From Gemmatimonadota bacterium (GTDB taxonomy: Bacteria; Gemmatimonadota; Gemmatimonadetes; Longimicrobiales; Gaopeijiaceae), in the NCBI GenBank assembly GCA_028873815.1, contig JAPPNN010000038.1:1-44920 (forward strand): a stretch of 44,920 nt of DNA, read 5' to 3'. The notes under the pieces are model-generated. The model had not been told where the DNA came from and ran no database searches. It saw only the letters and a program-made list of their open reading frames with translations. Of this stretch, positions 15,544 through 24,800 are shown one piece after another. Within the stretch, counting starts at the first letter, position 1. Each line of letters opens with the position of its first letter. The translations under genes were made by a program, and so were the position numbers.

Positions 15544-17318
15544 ACACCCCGCGACCGAACCGGCGGCCAGGCACCGCGCTCCCGCTGATCCTTGCGGCCG
15601 CGCTGGCCGTCGGGGCCACGGCAGGGGCAGGAACGTCGCCCGTAGCCGCCCAGGACTACGACGTCATCATCCGCGGCGGGCGCGTGCTCGACGGTACCGG
15701 CAACGACTGGTTCACCGCCGACATCGCCATCACCGGCGACGAGATCGTGCGGATCGGCCGGATACCGGACGCCACGGCCGCCCGCGAGATCGACGCCACC
15801 GGCCTGTACGTCTCGCCCGGGTTCATCGATCTGCACTCGCACTCGGACCAGGCAATGACGTCCCGGTACGTGGAGGCGCGAAGGGCCAGGAGCCTCAACA
15901 GCCAGGGGCTCACGACGGTGATCGGCGGCCCGGACGGGCGCAACACCGCGTGGCCGCTCAGCGGGGAGATCGAGTCGCTGCGGGACCAGGGTCACGCCAT
16001 GAATTTCGTGCCGATGGTGGGTCACAGCACGGTCCGCAATGCGGTGATGGGGAACGACTACGAACGCTCCGCCACGGCCGGCGAAGTCGCGCGCATGCAG
16101 GAGTTGGTCCGGCAGGGGATGGAAGCTGGCGCGTGGGGGCTCGGTGCGGGGATCGAGTACCGACCCGCCCGCTTCAGCACCCCCGACGAGGTGATCGCGC
16201 TGGCCTCCGAGGTGGCGCCGTACGACGGGTTCTACATCGCGCACCAGCGCAGCGAGGCCACCATGCCGCTCTGGCAGCTCCCCAGCAACGTGGACGACTG
16301 GCCGGTCGACGGACTGCAGGGCCTGCAGGAGACGATCAACATCGCGCGCGAGACGGGGATCCGCGTGGTGGCGAGCCATCACAAGGCGCGCGGGCGTTCC
16401 AGCTTCGGCCGCTCGGGCCACGACACGCTGGTGGTGAACGCGGCCCGGAACGAGGGGCTAGAAGTCTACCTGGACGTCTACCCGTACGAGACCTTCGGCG
16501 GCGGCGCGCGGCCGATGATTCCGCGCTGGAGCCTGGTGGCCGACAGCGTGGACACGAGCGGCGGCCGCGACAGCCCCGCGTACTACGCCGTGGGGATCTT
16601 CAGCGACGCGCGGGTGCACCTGGCGCGGCGGTGGGACGACCCCGGGACCCGGGCGCGCATCGCGCGGGACATCGCGTGGATCGTCGATCACAACGGCGGC
16701 GAGGACCGGGTGGTGGTGGTGGACTATCCCGACGCCGCGTTCGTCGGGAAGACGCTCACCGAGCTGGCCGGCGAGATGGGCGTGACCTTCCAGGAAGTCG
16801 TGGTCCACATGGCCCTCAACGGGTACCCGGACGTGATCGGCGGGGCCTGGACCCGGGGATACGGCATTCACGATGTCGACGTCATCAACTACTACAAGCA
16901 GGAGTACACTGCAACGGCCTCGGACGCCGGTGTGAGCGGGGTCACGGGCGTGCCGCAGTTCGCGTCGCGGCCGGGCGCGCATCCGCGGCATTTCGGCGCC
17001 TTCACGCGCAAGATCGCGCACTACGTGAAGGACCTGCAGGCGATATCGCTGCCGTTTGCCGTCCGTTCGATGACGGGGCTGCCGGCGCGGATTATCGGGC
17101 TGCCGGACCGCGGGCTGCTGCGCGAAGGGTACAAGGCGGACGTTGTGATTTTCGACTACGAGCGGCTGCGGGACCGCGCGACCGTGCTGGAGCCCGACCT
17201 GTACAGCGAGGGCGTGGACTACGTGATGGTCAACGGCGTGCTGACGATCGACAACGGCGAGTTCACGGATGCGTTGCCCGGCGAGGTTGTGCTACGCGGC
17301 GCCCGGCCGGTGAGCTGA
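15540..17318 (+). CDS. Exported D-aminoacylase-like amidohydrolase
   Basis: Second member of the tandem pair, 592 residues, with a Sec signal (LPLILAAALAVGATAGAG) and mature start near QDYDVIIRGG. Motifs: HSH in SPGFIDLHSHSDQ, GPDG where D-aminoacylase has GNCG, GHST, ASHHKARG and a late segment ASRPGAHPRHFGAF. The C-terminal region (VNGVLTIDNGEFTDALPG) is the usual small beta domain of the family. The expected substrates are N-acyl-amino acids or small amide metabolites, acting in the periplasm. The ATG shares ATGA with the stop of the previous gene. It is clearly a paralogue of 14032-15543 and of 11159-12841, but is longer, with insertions around residues 330-370. Confidence 0.86.
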   Translation: MNTPRPNRRPGTALPLILAAALAVGATAGAGTSPVAAQDYDVIIRGGRVLDGTGNDWFTADIAITGDEIVRIGRIPDATAAREIDATGLYVSPGFIDLHSHSDQAMTSRYVEARRARSLNSQGLTTVIGGPDGRNTAWPLSGEIESLRDQGHAMNFVPMVGHSTVRNAVMGNDYERSATAGEVARMQELVRQGMEAGAWGLGAGIEYRPARFSTPDEVIALASEVAPYDGFYIAHQRSEATMPLWQLPSNVDDWPVDGLQGLQETINIARETGIRVVASHHKARGRSSFGRSGHDTLVVNAARNEGLEVYLDVYPYETFGGGARPMIPRWSLVADSVDTSGGRDSPAYYAVGIFSDARVHLARRWDDPGTRARIARDIAWIVDHNGGEDRVVVVDYPDAAFVGKTLTELAGEMGVTFQEVVVHMALNGYPDVIGGAWTRGYGIHDVDVINYYKQEYTATASDAGVSGVTGVPQFASRPGAHPRHFGAFTRKIAHYVKDLQAISLPFAVRSMTGLPARIIGLPDRGLLREGYKADVVIFDYERLRDRATVLEPDLYSEGVDYVMVNGVLTIDNGEFTDALPGEVVLRGARPVS

Positions 17319-17387
17319 GGCGGGGGACGGGCGTGCGGGTGCGGCGCTGACGCGAGCTGATGACGTCCGGATGCCGACCGTGAGCCG

Positions 17388-18494
17388 ATGACCACGAGCA
17401 AAGCTGCTCCCGAGGCCGAGCCGCTTGACCTTGTGATCGTCGGGGCCGGGCCATGTGGGCTGGCTGCGGCGGTGGCGGCGAAGGAGAGCGGGCTGCGCCA
17501 CGTCGTCATCGACCGCGGGTGCATCACCGAGTCGCTGACGCACTATCCGTACTACATGACGTTCTTCTCCACGGCCGAGCGGCTGGAGATCGGGGGCGTG
17601 CCGTTCACGATTCCGGAGCCGAAGCCGACGCGGCGGGAGGCGCTGGCGTACTATCGGCATGTGGTCGCGCACCATGGGTTGAGGGTGCGGCAGTACGAGG
17701 AGGTGACGGAGGTTGTGCGCGGAGATGGGGGTGAGTCGGGGCGCTCGGGCTTCGTCGTTCGCACGCGTGCCCGCGGTGGGCAGGAAGGCCGGCTGTTTGC
17801 GCGGGCGGTCGTCATCGCCACCGGCGGCTTCGGCGAGCCCAACCGGCTGGAGTTGGAAGGCGGCGACCCGGACGGGCGCGTCATCCACTACTACAAGGAT
17901 CCCTACCCCTTCTTCGACCAGGACGTGATGGTGGTCGGGGGAGGCAATTCGGCGGTGGAAGTTGCGCTGGAGCTATACCGCAACGGCGTGCGGGTGCGCA
18001 TGGTGCACTTCCTGGACGTCTTCGACCGGGGCGTGAAGCCGTGGGTCCGGCCCGACATCGAGAACCGGATCGCGAGCGGCGAGATCCCGATGCACTGGGG
18101 GTCGCGGGTGGCGCGGCTGGGACCCGGCACGGCGACGATCATGCGCGACGATGGCGGCGAGGCCACGGAGGTCGCGAACGACTGGGTACTGGCAATGACC
18201 GGGTGGCGTCCGAATCGGGCTCTGCTGCACGGCCTGGGTGTGGAGACCGATCCCGTGACAGGGATTCCCGCACACGACCCGGCCACCATGCAGACGAATG
18301 TGCCGGGCGTGTACATCGCAGGGGTGATCGCGGCAGGGTTCAATGCGAACAAGATCTTCATCGAGAACGGGCGCGAGCACGGGGCGCTGATCGCGGGGCA
18401 CCTGGTGGGGCTGGGGCTCGATCTCGTAGGGCGCTTCCCTGGGCCGGAGGACCTGTCGACCAATCCGGACTACATGCGCGGCTTCGGTCAGTGA
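17388..18494 (+). CDS. ypdA: YpdA family FAD/NADPH bacillithiol-disulfide reductase
   Basis: Flavoprotein of the YpdA family, 368 residues, thought to reduce bacillithiol disulfide with NADPH. The FAD-binding site is VIVGAGPCGLAAAVAA (residues 16-31), the conserved Cys45 sits in VIDRGCITESLTHYPYYM, and the NADPH site is VMVVGGGNSAVEVALEL. The lack of a CXXC redox pair separates it from ordinary thioredoxin reductases. It implies a bacillithiol-type redox system. It is 69 bases downstream of the amidohydrolases and overlaps the next gene by four bases; the functional link to the hydrolases is not obvious. Confidence 0.92.
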   Translation: MTTSKAAPEAEPLDLVIVGAGPCGLAAAVAAKESGLRHVVIDRGCITESLTHYPYYMTFFSTAERLEIGGVPFTIPEPKPTRREALAYYRHVVAHHGLRVRQYEEVTEVVRGDGGESGRSGFVVRTRARGGQEGRLFARAVVIATGGFGEPNRLELEGGDPDGRVIHYYKDPYPFFDQDVMVVGGGNSAVEVALELYRNGVRVRMVHFLDVFDRGVKPWVRPDIENRIASGEIPMHWGSRVARLGPGTATIMRDDGGEATEVANDWVLAMTGWRPNRALLHGLGVETDPVTGIPAHDPATMQTNVPGVYIAGVIAAGFNANKIFIENGREHGALIAGHLVGLGLDLVGRFPGPEDLSTNPDYMRGFGQ

Positions 18495-19126
18495 TACGGC
18501 GGAAGGCGGCACTGGCACAGATCCTCGCGTACCTCGCCCTGAGTTGCGCCGATCCTCCGACGTTCCACCTCCCCCTGTCCACCCAGTTTCCCGTCGACGA
18601 CGTGCGCCTCGGCATGACTTTCGATGACCTTCGGCACGCCCGCTCCGAGATCATGCTCGTCCCCGACAGCGCCATGGTCGTGGAAGAGCTCTTTCGGGGC
18701 CGCTATCACTATGCGTTCACGTCGCAGCGGCGGAACCGTGCACCCAGCCGCGGTTCCAGGCTCGTGTACATCGACCGCGTGGACGAGGACGTGCCTGGCG
18801 ATTATGCGCGAAGGCGGTGGGATTCGCTGGTAGTTGCATTGACCGATGAGCTGGAAATCGAACCTCGCTGTTCCTCGATAGTGTACGCACGACTGAACTG
18901 GCAACGCGCGACGTTTCGCGAGGACGCCCAGCCCCTGGCGGCGGCGGTCGACGTCGTCGGCATCACAATCGGCGACCCGGGACCGGGTGAAGCCGAACTG
19001 GTCACGCGCGTGTGGCTCACGCAATTCGTCTCGCCGATTTCACCGCTGCTGGATGCCCCGGCGCTGGCGCGGAGCCGTTTGCCGGCCGGCGAAGTGGAAG
19101 CCGAAAACGACTGCATCGACGGGTAG
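18491..19126 (+). CDS. Small exported protein of unknown function (211 aa)
   Basis: GTG at 18491 overlaps the ypdA stop (GTGA). The N terminus VIRRKAALAQILAYLALSCA looks like a signal peptide, perhaps with a lipobox at ALSC. The mature part has VDDVRLGMTFDDLRHARSEI, a motif seen in many short periplasmic proteins where it begins a small alpha/beta repeat, and a second half with charged beta strands (RVWLTQFVSPISPLL). I cannot name a family. The operon position after ypdA and the overlap support real translation. Confidence 0.65.
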   Translation: MIRRKAALAQILAYLALSCADPPTFHLPLSTQFPVDDVRLGMTFDDLRHARSEIMLVPDSAMVVEELFRGRYHYAFTSQRRNRAPSRGSRLVYIDRVDEDVPGDYARRRWDSLVVALTDELEIEPRCSSIVYARLNWQRATFREDAQPLAAAVDVVGITIGDPGPGEAELVTRVWLTQFVSPISPLLDAPALARSRLPAGEVEAENDCIDG

Positions 19127-19187
19127 GCATTCGGGCTGACCGCCTTTTCGGCTATGTTGCGCGCCTTGACCTGATCAGGGAGTCGCT

Positions 19188-19315
19188 ATGTCGGAGGTTC
19201 GTCCCGCAGCCAACGAAACCAAGCTGACGCTGCCGGATGCCGCATGGCCGACGACCCCCTCAAGCTCGAGAGGATCTCCGACTTCGACGCGGACGACGTC
19301 ATCGCGGCGGGCGAC
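19188..19315 (+). pseudogene. Possible gene remnant: two short overlapping coding-like frames
   Basis: From ATG 19188 one frame reads MSEVRPAANETKLTLPDAAW and from ATG 19244 another reads MADDPLKLERISDFDADDVI followed by AAGD. The second has strongly GC-rich third positions until about 19313, where the antisense beta-barrel gene begins. This looks like the 5' end of a gene cut off by a rearrangement, possibly also frameshifted near 19243. No family is recognised and chance ORFs are possible. Confidence 0.3.
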
Positions 19316-19798
19316 CTACCTCAGTGGAACCTCCAGGCCGATCCTGAGCACGCGGTGGCCGGGCAGGATGACGCCTCCGGTGCAGCAGTTGCGGTCGGGC
19401 ACGAGGCCGTACACGAATGCCACCTCCGCGCCGACGGGATAGTCCCGTCCCCGCACGCTCAGGCCGATCATCGCGCCAACGTCCGGATAGTTGGCATAGC
19501 TGAACGCCGAGCCCGCCATGAGAGTAATGTCACCATGCTCGCGCCTGTAGAGCACGGGCACTTCGATCGAATGCACCCGGTAGTCCCCGCTCCCCCTCTG
19601 CACGTAGAGGGCGCCGAGGCGAAAGTGGTCGCGCACGTCGAACGACACGCCGCCGTAGAAGCCTGATTTCGTGTCCTCCCACACGTGGTGGTGCAGGGAC
19701 GCGAGGGCGAGGCCGAAATGAACCCTTCCACTCTGTGCGGCTGCCGGTGCGGCTGCCAGGGCCATCATGAGAACCGCCAGTTGTGTGCGCATTGTCAT
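19316..19798 (-). CDS. Small outer-membrane beta-barrel-like protein
   Basis: 160-residue protein with a clear Sec signal (MTMRTQLAVLMMALAAAPAA, cleavage after AAAQ). The mature region alternates short amphipathic strands such as GRVHFGLALASLHHHVWED, SGFYGGVSFDVRDHFRLGAL and HRVLRIGLEVPLR at the C terminus, a pattern typical of eight-stranded outer-membrane barrels, although the last residue is Arg rather than Phe. ATG 19798 is preferred to the longer frame to 20125, which would precede the signal with unrelated residues. The promoter is probably in the shared divergent region with the lipoprotein at 20007. Confidence 0.7.
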   Translation of the reverse strand: MTMRTQLAVLMMALAAAPAAAQSGRVHFGLALASLHHHVWEDTKSGFYGGVSFDVRDHFRLGALYVQRGSGDYRVHSIEVPVLYRREHGDITLMAGSAFSYANYPDVGAMIGLSVRGRDYPVGAEVAFVYGLVPDRNCCTGGVILPGHRVLRIGLEVPLR

Positions 19799-19883
19799 CC
19801 CAAATTTGCCCGGTGACTCGTGTAGCCGTGCTTGAGGCGACTGTTGGCACCAAAGCTGGCGACACTTGTCAGCCTCCAGTAGA

Positions 19884-19940
19884 GGGAAACCCCTTGGATT
19901 CTGTGGGGGAAAACCCTGGACTTCGTGTAGGGGAATCCCC
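19884..19940. promoter_or_regulatory. Three evenly spaced palindromes in a divergent promoter (operator candidate)
   Basis: GGGAAACCCC (19884-19893), GGGAAAACCC (19907-19916) and GGGGAATCCCC (19930-19940) have start spacing of 23 and 24 bases, about two helical turns. The intervening bases also resemble each other (TTGGATTCTGTG and TGGACTTCGTGTA), so the block can be seen as imperfect direct repeats of a palindromic unit. It lies between the start codons at 19798 (minus) and 20007 (plus). Confidence 0.5.
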
Positions 19941-20006
19941 GTCAAGCCATTACCGCGAATGGCAGCGGCCGGAACACGTGTGGCCGATGGCGGGTAGTCT
20001 GGTGGC

Positions 20007-21233
20007 ATGGTGAGAATCCCGCGCGTCGCCCCGGCCTTTTGCATTCCGGCACTCCTCGCGGCGTGTGAAGCCGCACCCGTCGGCAACGTGGCGGGCACAC
20101 CGGTCGACTTGAGCGAATCGGCCATCGAGATACTGGGGAGTTCCGACTCCCTCGTTGTGGCCCGGGACCTGGAGGTGACGAGCGACGGGTCCGTCTGGGT
20201 GCTGAATTCGACCGAGCCGCTTTTCGTGGGATTCGGCCCCGACGGCGAGGCGCTCGGCTCTCACGGACAGTCAGGCAGAGGACCCCGCGATTTCCCGATG
20301 CCTGCAGGATTCGTTGCGGGAGGATGGCAGGGTGAAGTCTGGGCTCTCGATCTCGTGCGCCACGCGATGATACGGATTTCGCAACCGGACGCGGACTGGG
20401 AAGAGATCTCCCTCAGGTCCGCTTCCCTCCTTCCCGGCTCTGTGCGGGGCGGCAGGAGCATGCTGGGCGGCTCGGTGCGAAACGCGAGACTTGGCCGGGA
20501 GTTCATCGTGCCCCGCACGAGCGCGACGTTGGAGGGCGGTGTCCTGAACTACCGGTTCGCGGTCATGCGGCCCGATTTCGTCGCCTTTGATCCGGAAACC
20601 CGCGAGGCCCGAACCCTCGTGTCGCTCGCCGAAGTGTTCGAGGACCCTTCGAGCACCTTCGATCCGATCGAGGGAGGTTTCGGTTTCCCGCTGTGGTATC
20701 GGCTGTGGGCTTCCTGTGGCGGGAACGCAGTCTGGATCTACGATCGGGTGACGAATCAGCTCCGGGGGTTCGACGGGTCAGGAGCCGAGTTGCCGCCCAT
20801 CATCCTGCCCCCTGTGCCCTTCACAGAGGCCACGGCCCGCCAGTTCGCGGGAGCGGTGTTCGCAATCAGGCAAGCCGAACTGACGGGGGACGTCTGGAGC
20901 AGACTCAGCCCGGAGGACAGCGTCCGGGTGATGAACCAGATGGTCCGGTCGGTCAGCGGCAGGCCGAGTGAGCTCGCCAGCTACCTGCCGCGCTACGTGG
21001 ACTTCCGCTGCAGCCCCGACGGGACGATGTGGCTGAACCCGGTCGATCTGGACGCCGGCGGCCTCAAGGGCGCTACGGTGTGGCTACGAATCGCGCCTGA
21101 CGGAGTCATTCGCGAGGTACGCCTGCCCGAGCGGTTCGACGCCCTCCGCTTCTCGGATTCGCGGGTCTGGGGCGTGTACAGGGACGACTTGGACGTGCCG
21201 GTGGTGGCGTCGATCCGGCTTCCCGCTGGCTGA
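20007..21233 (+). CDS. Six-bladed beta-propeller lipoprotein
   Basis: Predicted lipoprotein of 408 residues: the signal MVRIPRVAPAFCIPALLAAC ends with a lipobox (LAAC). The mature part has repeated strands of the NHL/six-bladed-propeller kind, for example LVVARDLEVTSDGSVWVLN, GPDGEALGSHGQSGRGPRDF and YVDFRCSPDGTMWLNP. The motif GQSGRGPRDFPMP corresponds to the G..G.GPGEF hallmark of this propeller family in Gemmatimonadota and Bacteroidota. Likely surface or periplasmic binding protein; ligand unknown. It converges on a smaller propeller lipoprotein with a 15-base gap. Confidence 0.78.
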   Translation: MVRIPRVAPAFCIPALLAACEAAPVGNVAGTPVDLSESAIEILGSSDSLVVARDLEVTSDGSVWVLNSTEPLFVGFGPDGEALGSHGQSGRGPRDFPMPAGFVAGGWQGEVWALDLVRHAMIRISQPDADWEEISLRSASLLPGSVRGGRSMLGGSVRNARLGREFIVPRTSATLEGGVLNYRFAVMRPDFVAFDPETREARTLVSLAEVFEDPSSTFDPIEGGFGFPLWYRLWASCGGNAVWIYDRVTNQLRGFDGSGAELPPIILPPVPFTEATARQFAGAVFAIRQAELTGDVWSRLSPEDSVRVMNQMVRSVSGRPSELASYLPRYVDFRCSPDGTMWLNPVDLDAGGLKGATVWLRIAPDGVIREVRLPERFDALRFSDSRVWGVYRDDLDVPVVASIRLPAG

Positions 21234-21248
21234 GAGGGCGCCTGGCGG

Positions 21249-21800
21249 TCAGTTGGGCACCAGCCGGTACTTCGCCACCCGCCACGGTGGGATGTCGGCT
21301 GCGGTGTTCTCTGGTGTGAAGCCGGTGAAGAGGACGTCGTCTTCAAAGGCGATGAGGCGACCGAAGACGTGTCCGTCGAGCGTGAACAGGGAATCCTCGG
21401 TCAAGTCGGCGTGAAGGTAGGTCAGCCGCGAATCGCTCGCACTGATTACGACTCCGCCAGCTGTGGTCTCGGCAAGGCCAATGATCCTGCGGAACTCCCA
21501 GGGCCCGTCGCCAAAGCGGCCGAAAGCGGCTTCGAGTTCACCGTTTTCGGAATAGATCCTGGCTCGCGGCCGGAGTCCGTCGCCCATCAGAAAGCCGCCG
21601 TCGCGCCGGTCCAGAAAGATCCCGACGGTCGCGACGGGATCGACCGGATCGTCGCCTAGCTCGATGACTTCTTCCAGCTGGAAGACCTCGTCGAACGGTG
21701 GTGACGGGACGACAGGGTCCTCCCTCTCGCACGAAGCCGTGAGTCCGGCCACAGTCATGGCGAGCAGAAGCGGCCGCGGGCCCTGCAGACATCGCATCAT
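21249..21800 (-). CDS. Short propeller-type lipoprotein (183 aa), possibly truncated
   Basis: N terminus MMRCLQGPRPLLLAMTVAGL ends with a lipobox at TASC, so it is a probable lipoprotein. The mature region includes GFLMGDGLRPRARIYSENGE and AAFGRFGDGPWEFRRIIGLA, matching the first two or three blades of six-bladed propellers. At 183 residues it is about half the usual length and ends soon after DDVLFTGFTPENTAAD, so it may be a truncated paralogue or a distinct short form. ATG 21800 gives the best signal peptide. It may follow the same fate as the larger convergent protein at 20007-21233. Confidence 0.65.
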   Translation of the reverse strand: MMRCLQGPRPLLLAMTVAGLTASCEREDPVVPSPPFDEVFQLEEVIELGDDPVDPVATVGIFLDRRDGGFLMGDGLRPRARIYSENGELEAAFGRFGDGPWEFRRIIGLAETTAGGVVISASDSRLTYLHADLTEDSLFTLDGHVFGRLIAFEDDVLFTGFTPENTAADIPPWRVAKYRLVPN

Positions 21801-21855
21801 GGCGGCGCAGACCGTGCCCGAGAGAGGATGATCCGACCCTCGGCCACGCACGCCA

Positions 21856-24800
21856 TCAGCTGATCGTGCGCCGCCAGTTCGTAATGATCTTCGGGGCATC
21901 CTCCAGGAGCTCGTTGAGGTCCGCGATCACGCCGTTCACGATGCCGGAGAGTTCCTGAGCCCGCTGGGCGGCCCCGGCCTCGATTTCGGTGAGCACCTCC
22001 ATCTGCCCGACCGTCGGCCGCGCCTGCGGACCCGAGACGGCCCGGGAGATGTTCCGAAGCTGCTCGATAAGACGCGGCCAGTCGCGGTAGCTCATCGATC
22101 CCGGCGGACGGCGGACTTCGGCGGACACGGCCGTCAGCTGACCCTGCGCGTCGCCTGCGACGGCCCTCACCTCTTCCTCGTTGGCCAGATCCTTGCCTTC
22201 GATGGACTCCAGGAGCCCGTCGATCTGGCCGCCCAGGTCGTTGATCGTGCCCATCATCTGGTTGAGCTGCGTCTCGAGGTCGCGCGCACGCATGGCCGCC
22301 ACGAAGCGATCCTCGTACACGGCCTGGGACGCCGCCACGTTCGGATCGCCGCGGAGCTCGAAGTCCTTCGACAGCTCCAGATCACCCAGGTCGACCGTCG
22401 CCGTGTAGGTGCCCGGCACGGCAGGCGGACCCGTAGAACCGAAGAAGAAGAAGAACCCGCCACCGGGCGGACCCTCTCCCGGGATCGGCTCGGCGCCGGT
22501 CCAGCGGAGGTCCCAGATCGCGCGGTTTACGCCCGGCTTGACATCGCGGTGCTGGAATTCGCGCACGAGCACGCCGTCACTGTCGGTGATGCGCACGTCG
22601 ACGGAGTTGCCCGCAGCCTCGGCGGCCTCCTCCGAGAGATGGAAGTGGATCCAGGCGCCGGGGTCGGGATTCTCGCCGGCGAAGCGGCTCTGGCCGAAGT
22701 TGCTGGTGCGGCCCCACATCTCCCACTCGGTCGCCATGCGGATGTCGAAGAGATGGGCGTCCTGGCCGATCGCCTCGGTCAGCTCGACCATGGGCTGGAT
22801 GTCGTCCAGGATGAACGCGCCGCGTCCGTGCGTGCCGATGACGAGATCGTTGTACTGGCGCTGGATTTTCACTCCCCGCACCGACACGCGCGGTAGGTTG
22901 CCGCGGATGTCCACCCACGTGTCGCCACGGTCCCACGAGGCGAAGATGCCCCGTTCCATGCCGACGAAGAGCAGGTTCGGGTTGGCGGGATGCTGTCGGA
23001 CGACCTTCACGTAGTCGTCCCGGGGGAGCCCGGCGGAGATGTCGCGCCACGACTCGCCGTAGTCGCGCGTCTCGTAGAGGTGCGGGGTGAAGTCGTCGAG
23101 GCGGTGGTTGTCGACGGCCATGTACGCGGTCCCGGCGTCGGTGGGCGACGCCTCGATGTTGCCGATCCAGGTCTCGGCGGGCAGACCCGGCACGCGATCG
23201 CGCACGTTCGTCCACGTCGCGCCGTCGTCGCGCGTGATCTGCACGTTGCCGTCGTCGGTGCCGACCCAGATCACGCCCGGCTCGAACTCGTCCTCGGCGA
23301 TGGTGAGAATCGTGGTGTGGAATTCGGCGGCGGTGTTGTCCAGGTAGACCTCGCCGCCGGAATCGAGTTGCTTTTCCGGGTCGTTCGTGGTGAGGTCGGG
23401 GCTGACGATGTCCCACGAGTGGCCGTAGTCGCCGCTGCGGAAGACGACGTTGCCGCCCCAGTACACCGTGCCCGGATCGTGCGGCGAGATGACGATCGGC
23501 GCGTCCCAGTTGAAGCGGTAGCGCGCCTGGAACATGCCCTGCCCCTGCGAGCCGATCATGAGCGGCCACGGTTCGATCGAGCGCATCTGCCCGGAGTTGA
23601 TGTCGGTGATCCGGAAGTAGCCGCCCTGGGCGTTCGAGTAGATCAGGTTCGGCTGACCCGGCACCGGCACGGTGTAGAAGCCGTCGCCGCCCGACACCGT
23701 GTAGAAGTAGCCGGGCAGGATGCCGCGGCGGTCGTTGAGCCGACTGGGGCCGCACCAGTTGCCGTTGTCCTGCAGCCCGCCGCACACGTAGTAGGGGTCG
23801 CGGTCGTCGACGAAGATGTGGTAGTACTGCGCGAGGCTGAAGTTGCGGAAGATGTGGAAGTTGGCGCCGCCGTCGTACGACACCTGCATGCCGCCGTCCG
23901 AACCGGAGAGCACGCGCTCGCCGTCGGCCGGATCGATCCAGTAGGCCTGGTGGTCGCCGTGCACGTCGTTGGCGATGCGCTCGAAGGTGCGGCCCCCGTC
24001 GGTCGATTTCGCCAGCGCGCCCGACAGCGTGTAGAGCGTCTCGTGGTCGGACGGGTCGACATAGACGTCGGAGTAGTAGAAGGGCCGGAAGTTGATCAGA
24101 TTCTTGTTGTTGTTGACCATCGTCCACGTCTCGCCGTAGTCGTCGGACATGAAGAGGGTGCCGGCGGTGGGATACTCGGTGATCAGGTAGACGATGTTCG
24201 GACGCGACTGCGCCACGCTGACTCCGATGCGGGCCATGGGCTCGTCCGGGGTCGTCGTGATCTTCTTCCACGAGATCCCGCCATCGCGCGAGACGTAGAG
24301 CGCGGTCTCCCTGCCTCCGTCGTCGAAGCGCCACGGCTTGCGGCGGAAGGTCCACATGCCCGCGTAGACGTTGCGGGGGTTCGTCAGGTCGATGTCCATG
24401 TCCGAGCAGCCCGTGTCCTCGTCGATGAAGAGCACGTGTTCCCAGGACTGCCCGCCGTCGGTAGTGCGGAAGACGCCGCGCTCCCGGTTGGGGCCCCACT
24501 CGTGGCCCATGGCGCAGACGAGCGCGACGTCGGGGTCGCGCGGATCGACCACGATGCGCTTGATGCGCTCGCTGTCATCGAGGCCGAGGTGGGTCCACGT
24601 GGCGCCGCCGTCGGTCGAGCGGTACACCCCGTCGCCGTACGAGACCGAGTTGCGCGGGTCCGCCTCGCCCGCACCGAGCCAGAGCACGTTGTGGTCCGAC
24701 GGGGCAAGCGTCAGCGCGCCGACCGAGTACGTATTCTCGTCGTCCCACTGGTGCTCGAACGTCACGCCGCCGTTGGTGGTCTTCCAGACGCCCCCGTTGG

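Noticed and set aside
22440..22470. Phe-rich run in the VPS10-like protein as a frameshift or repeat expansion
   Set aside because: The frame stays open with coherent sequence on both sides and the run is short; it is probably just a linker or local low complexity.
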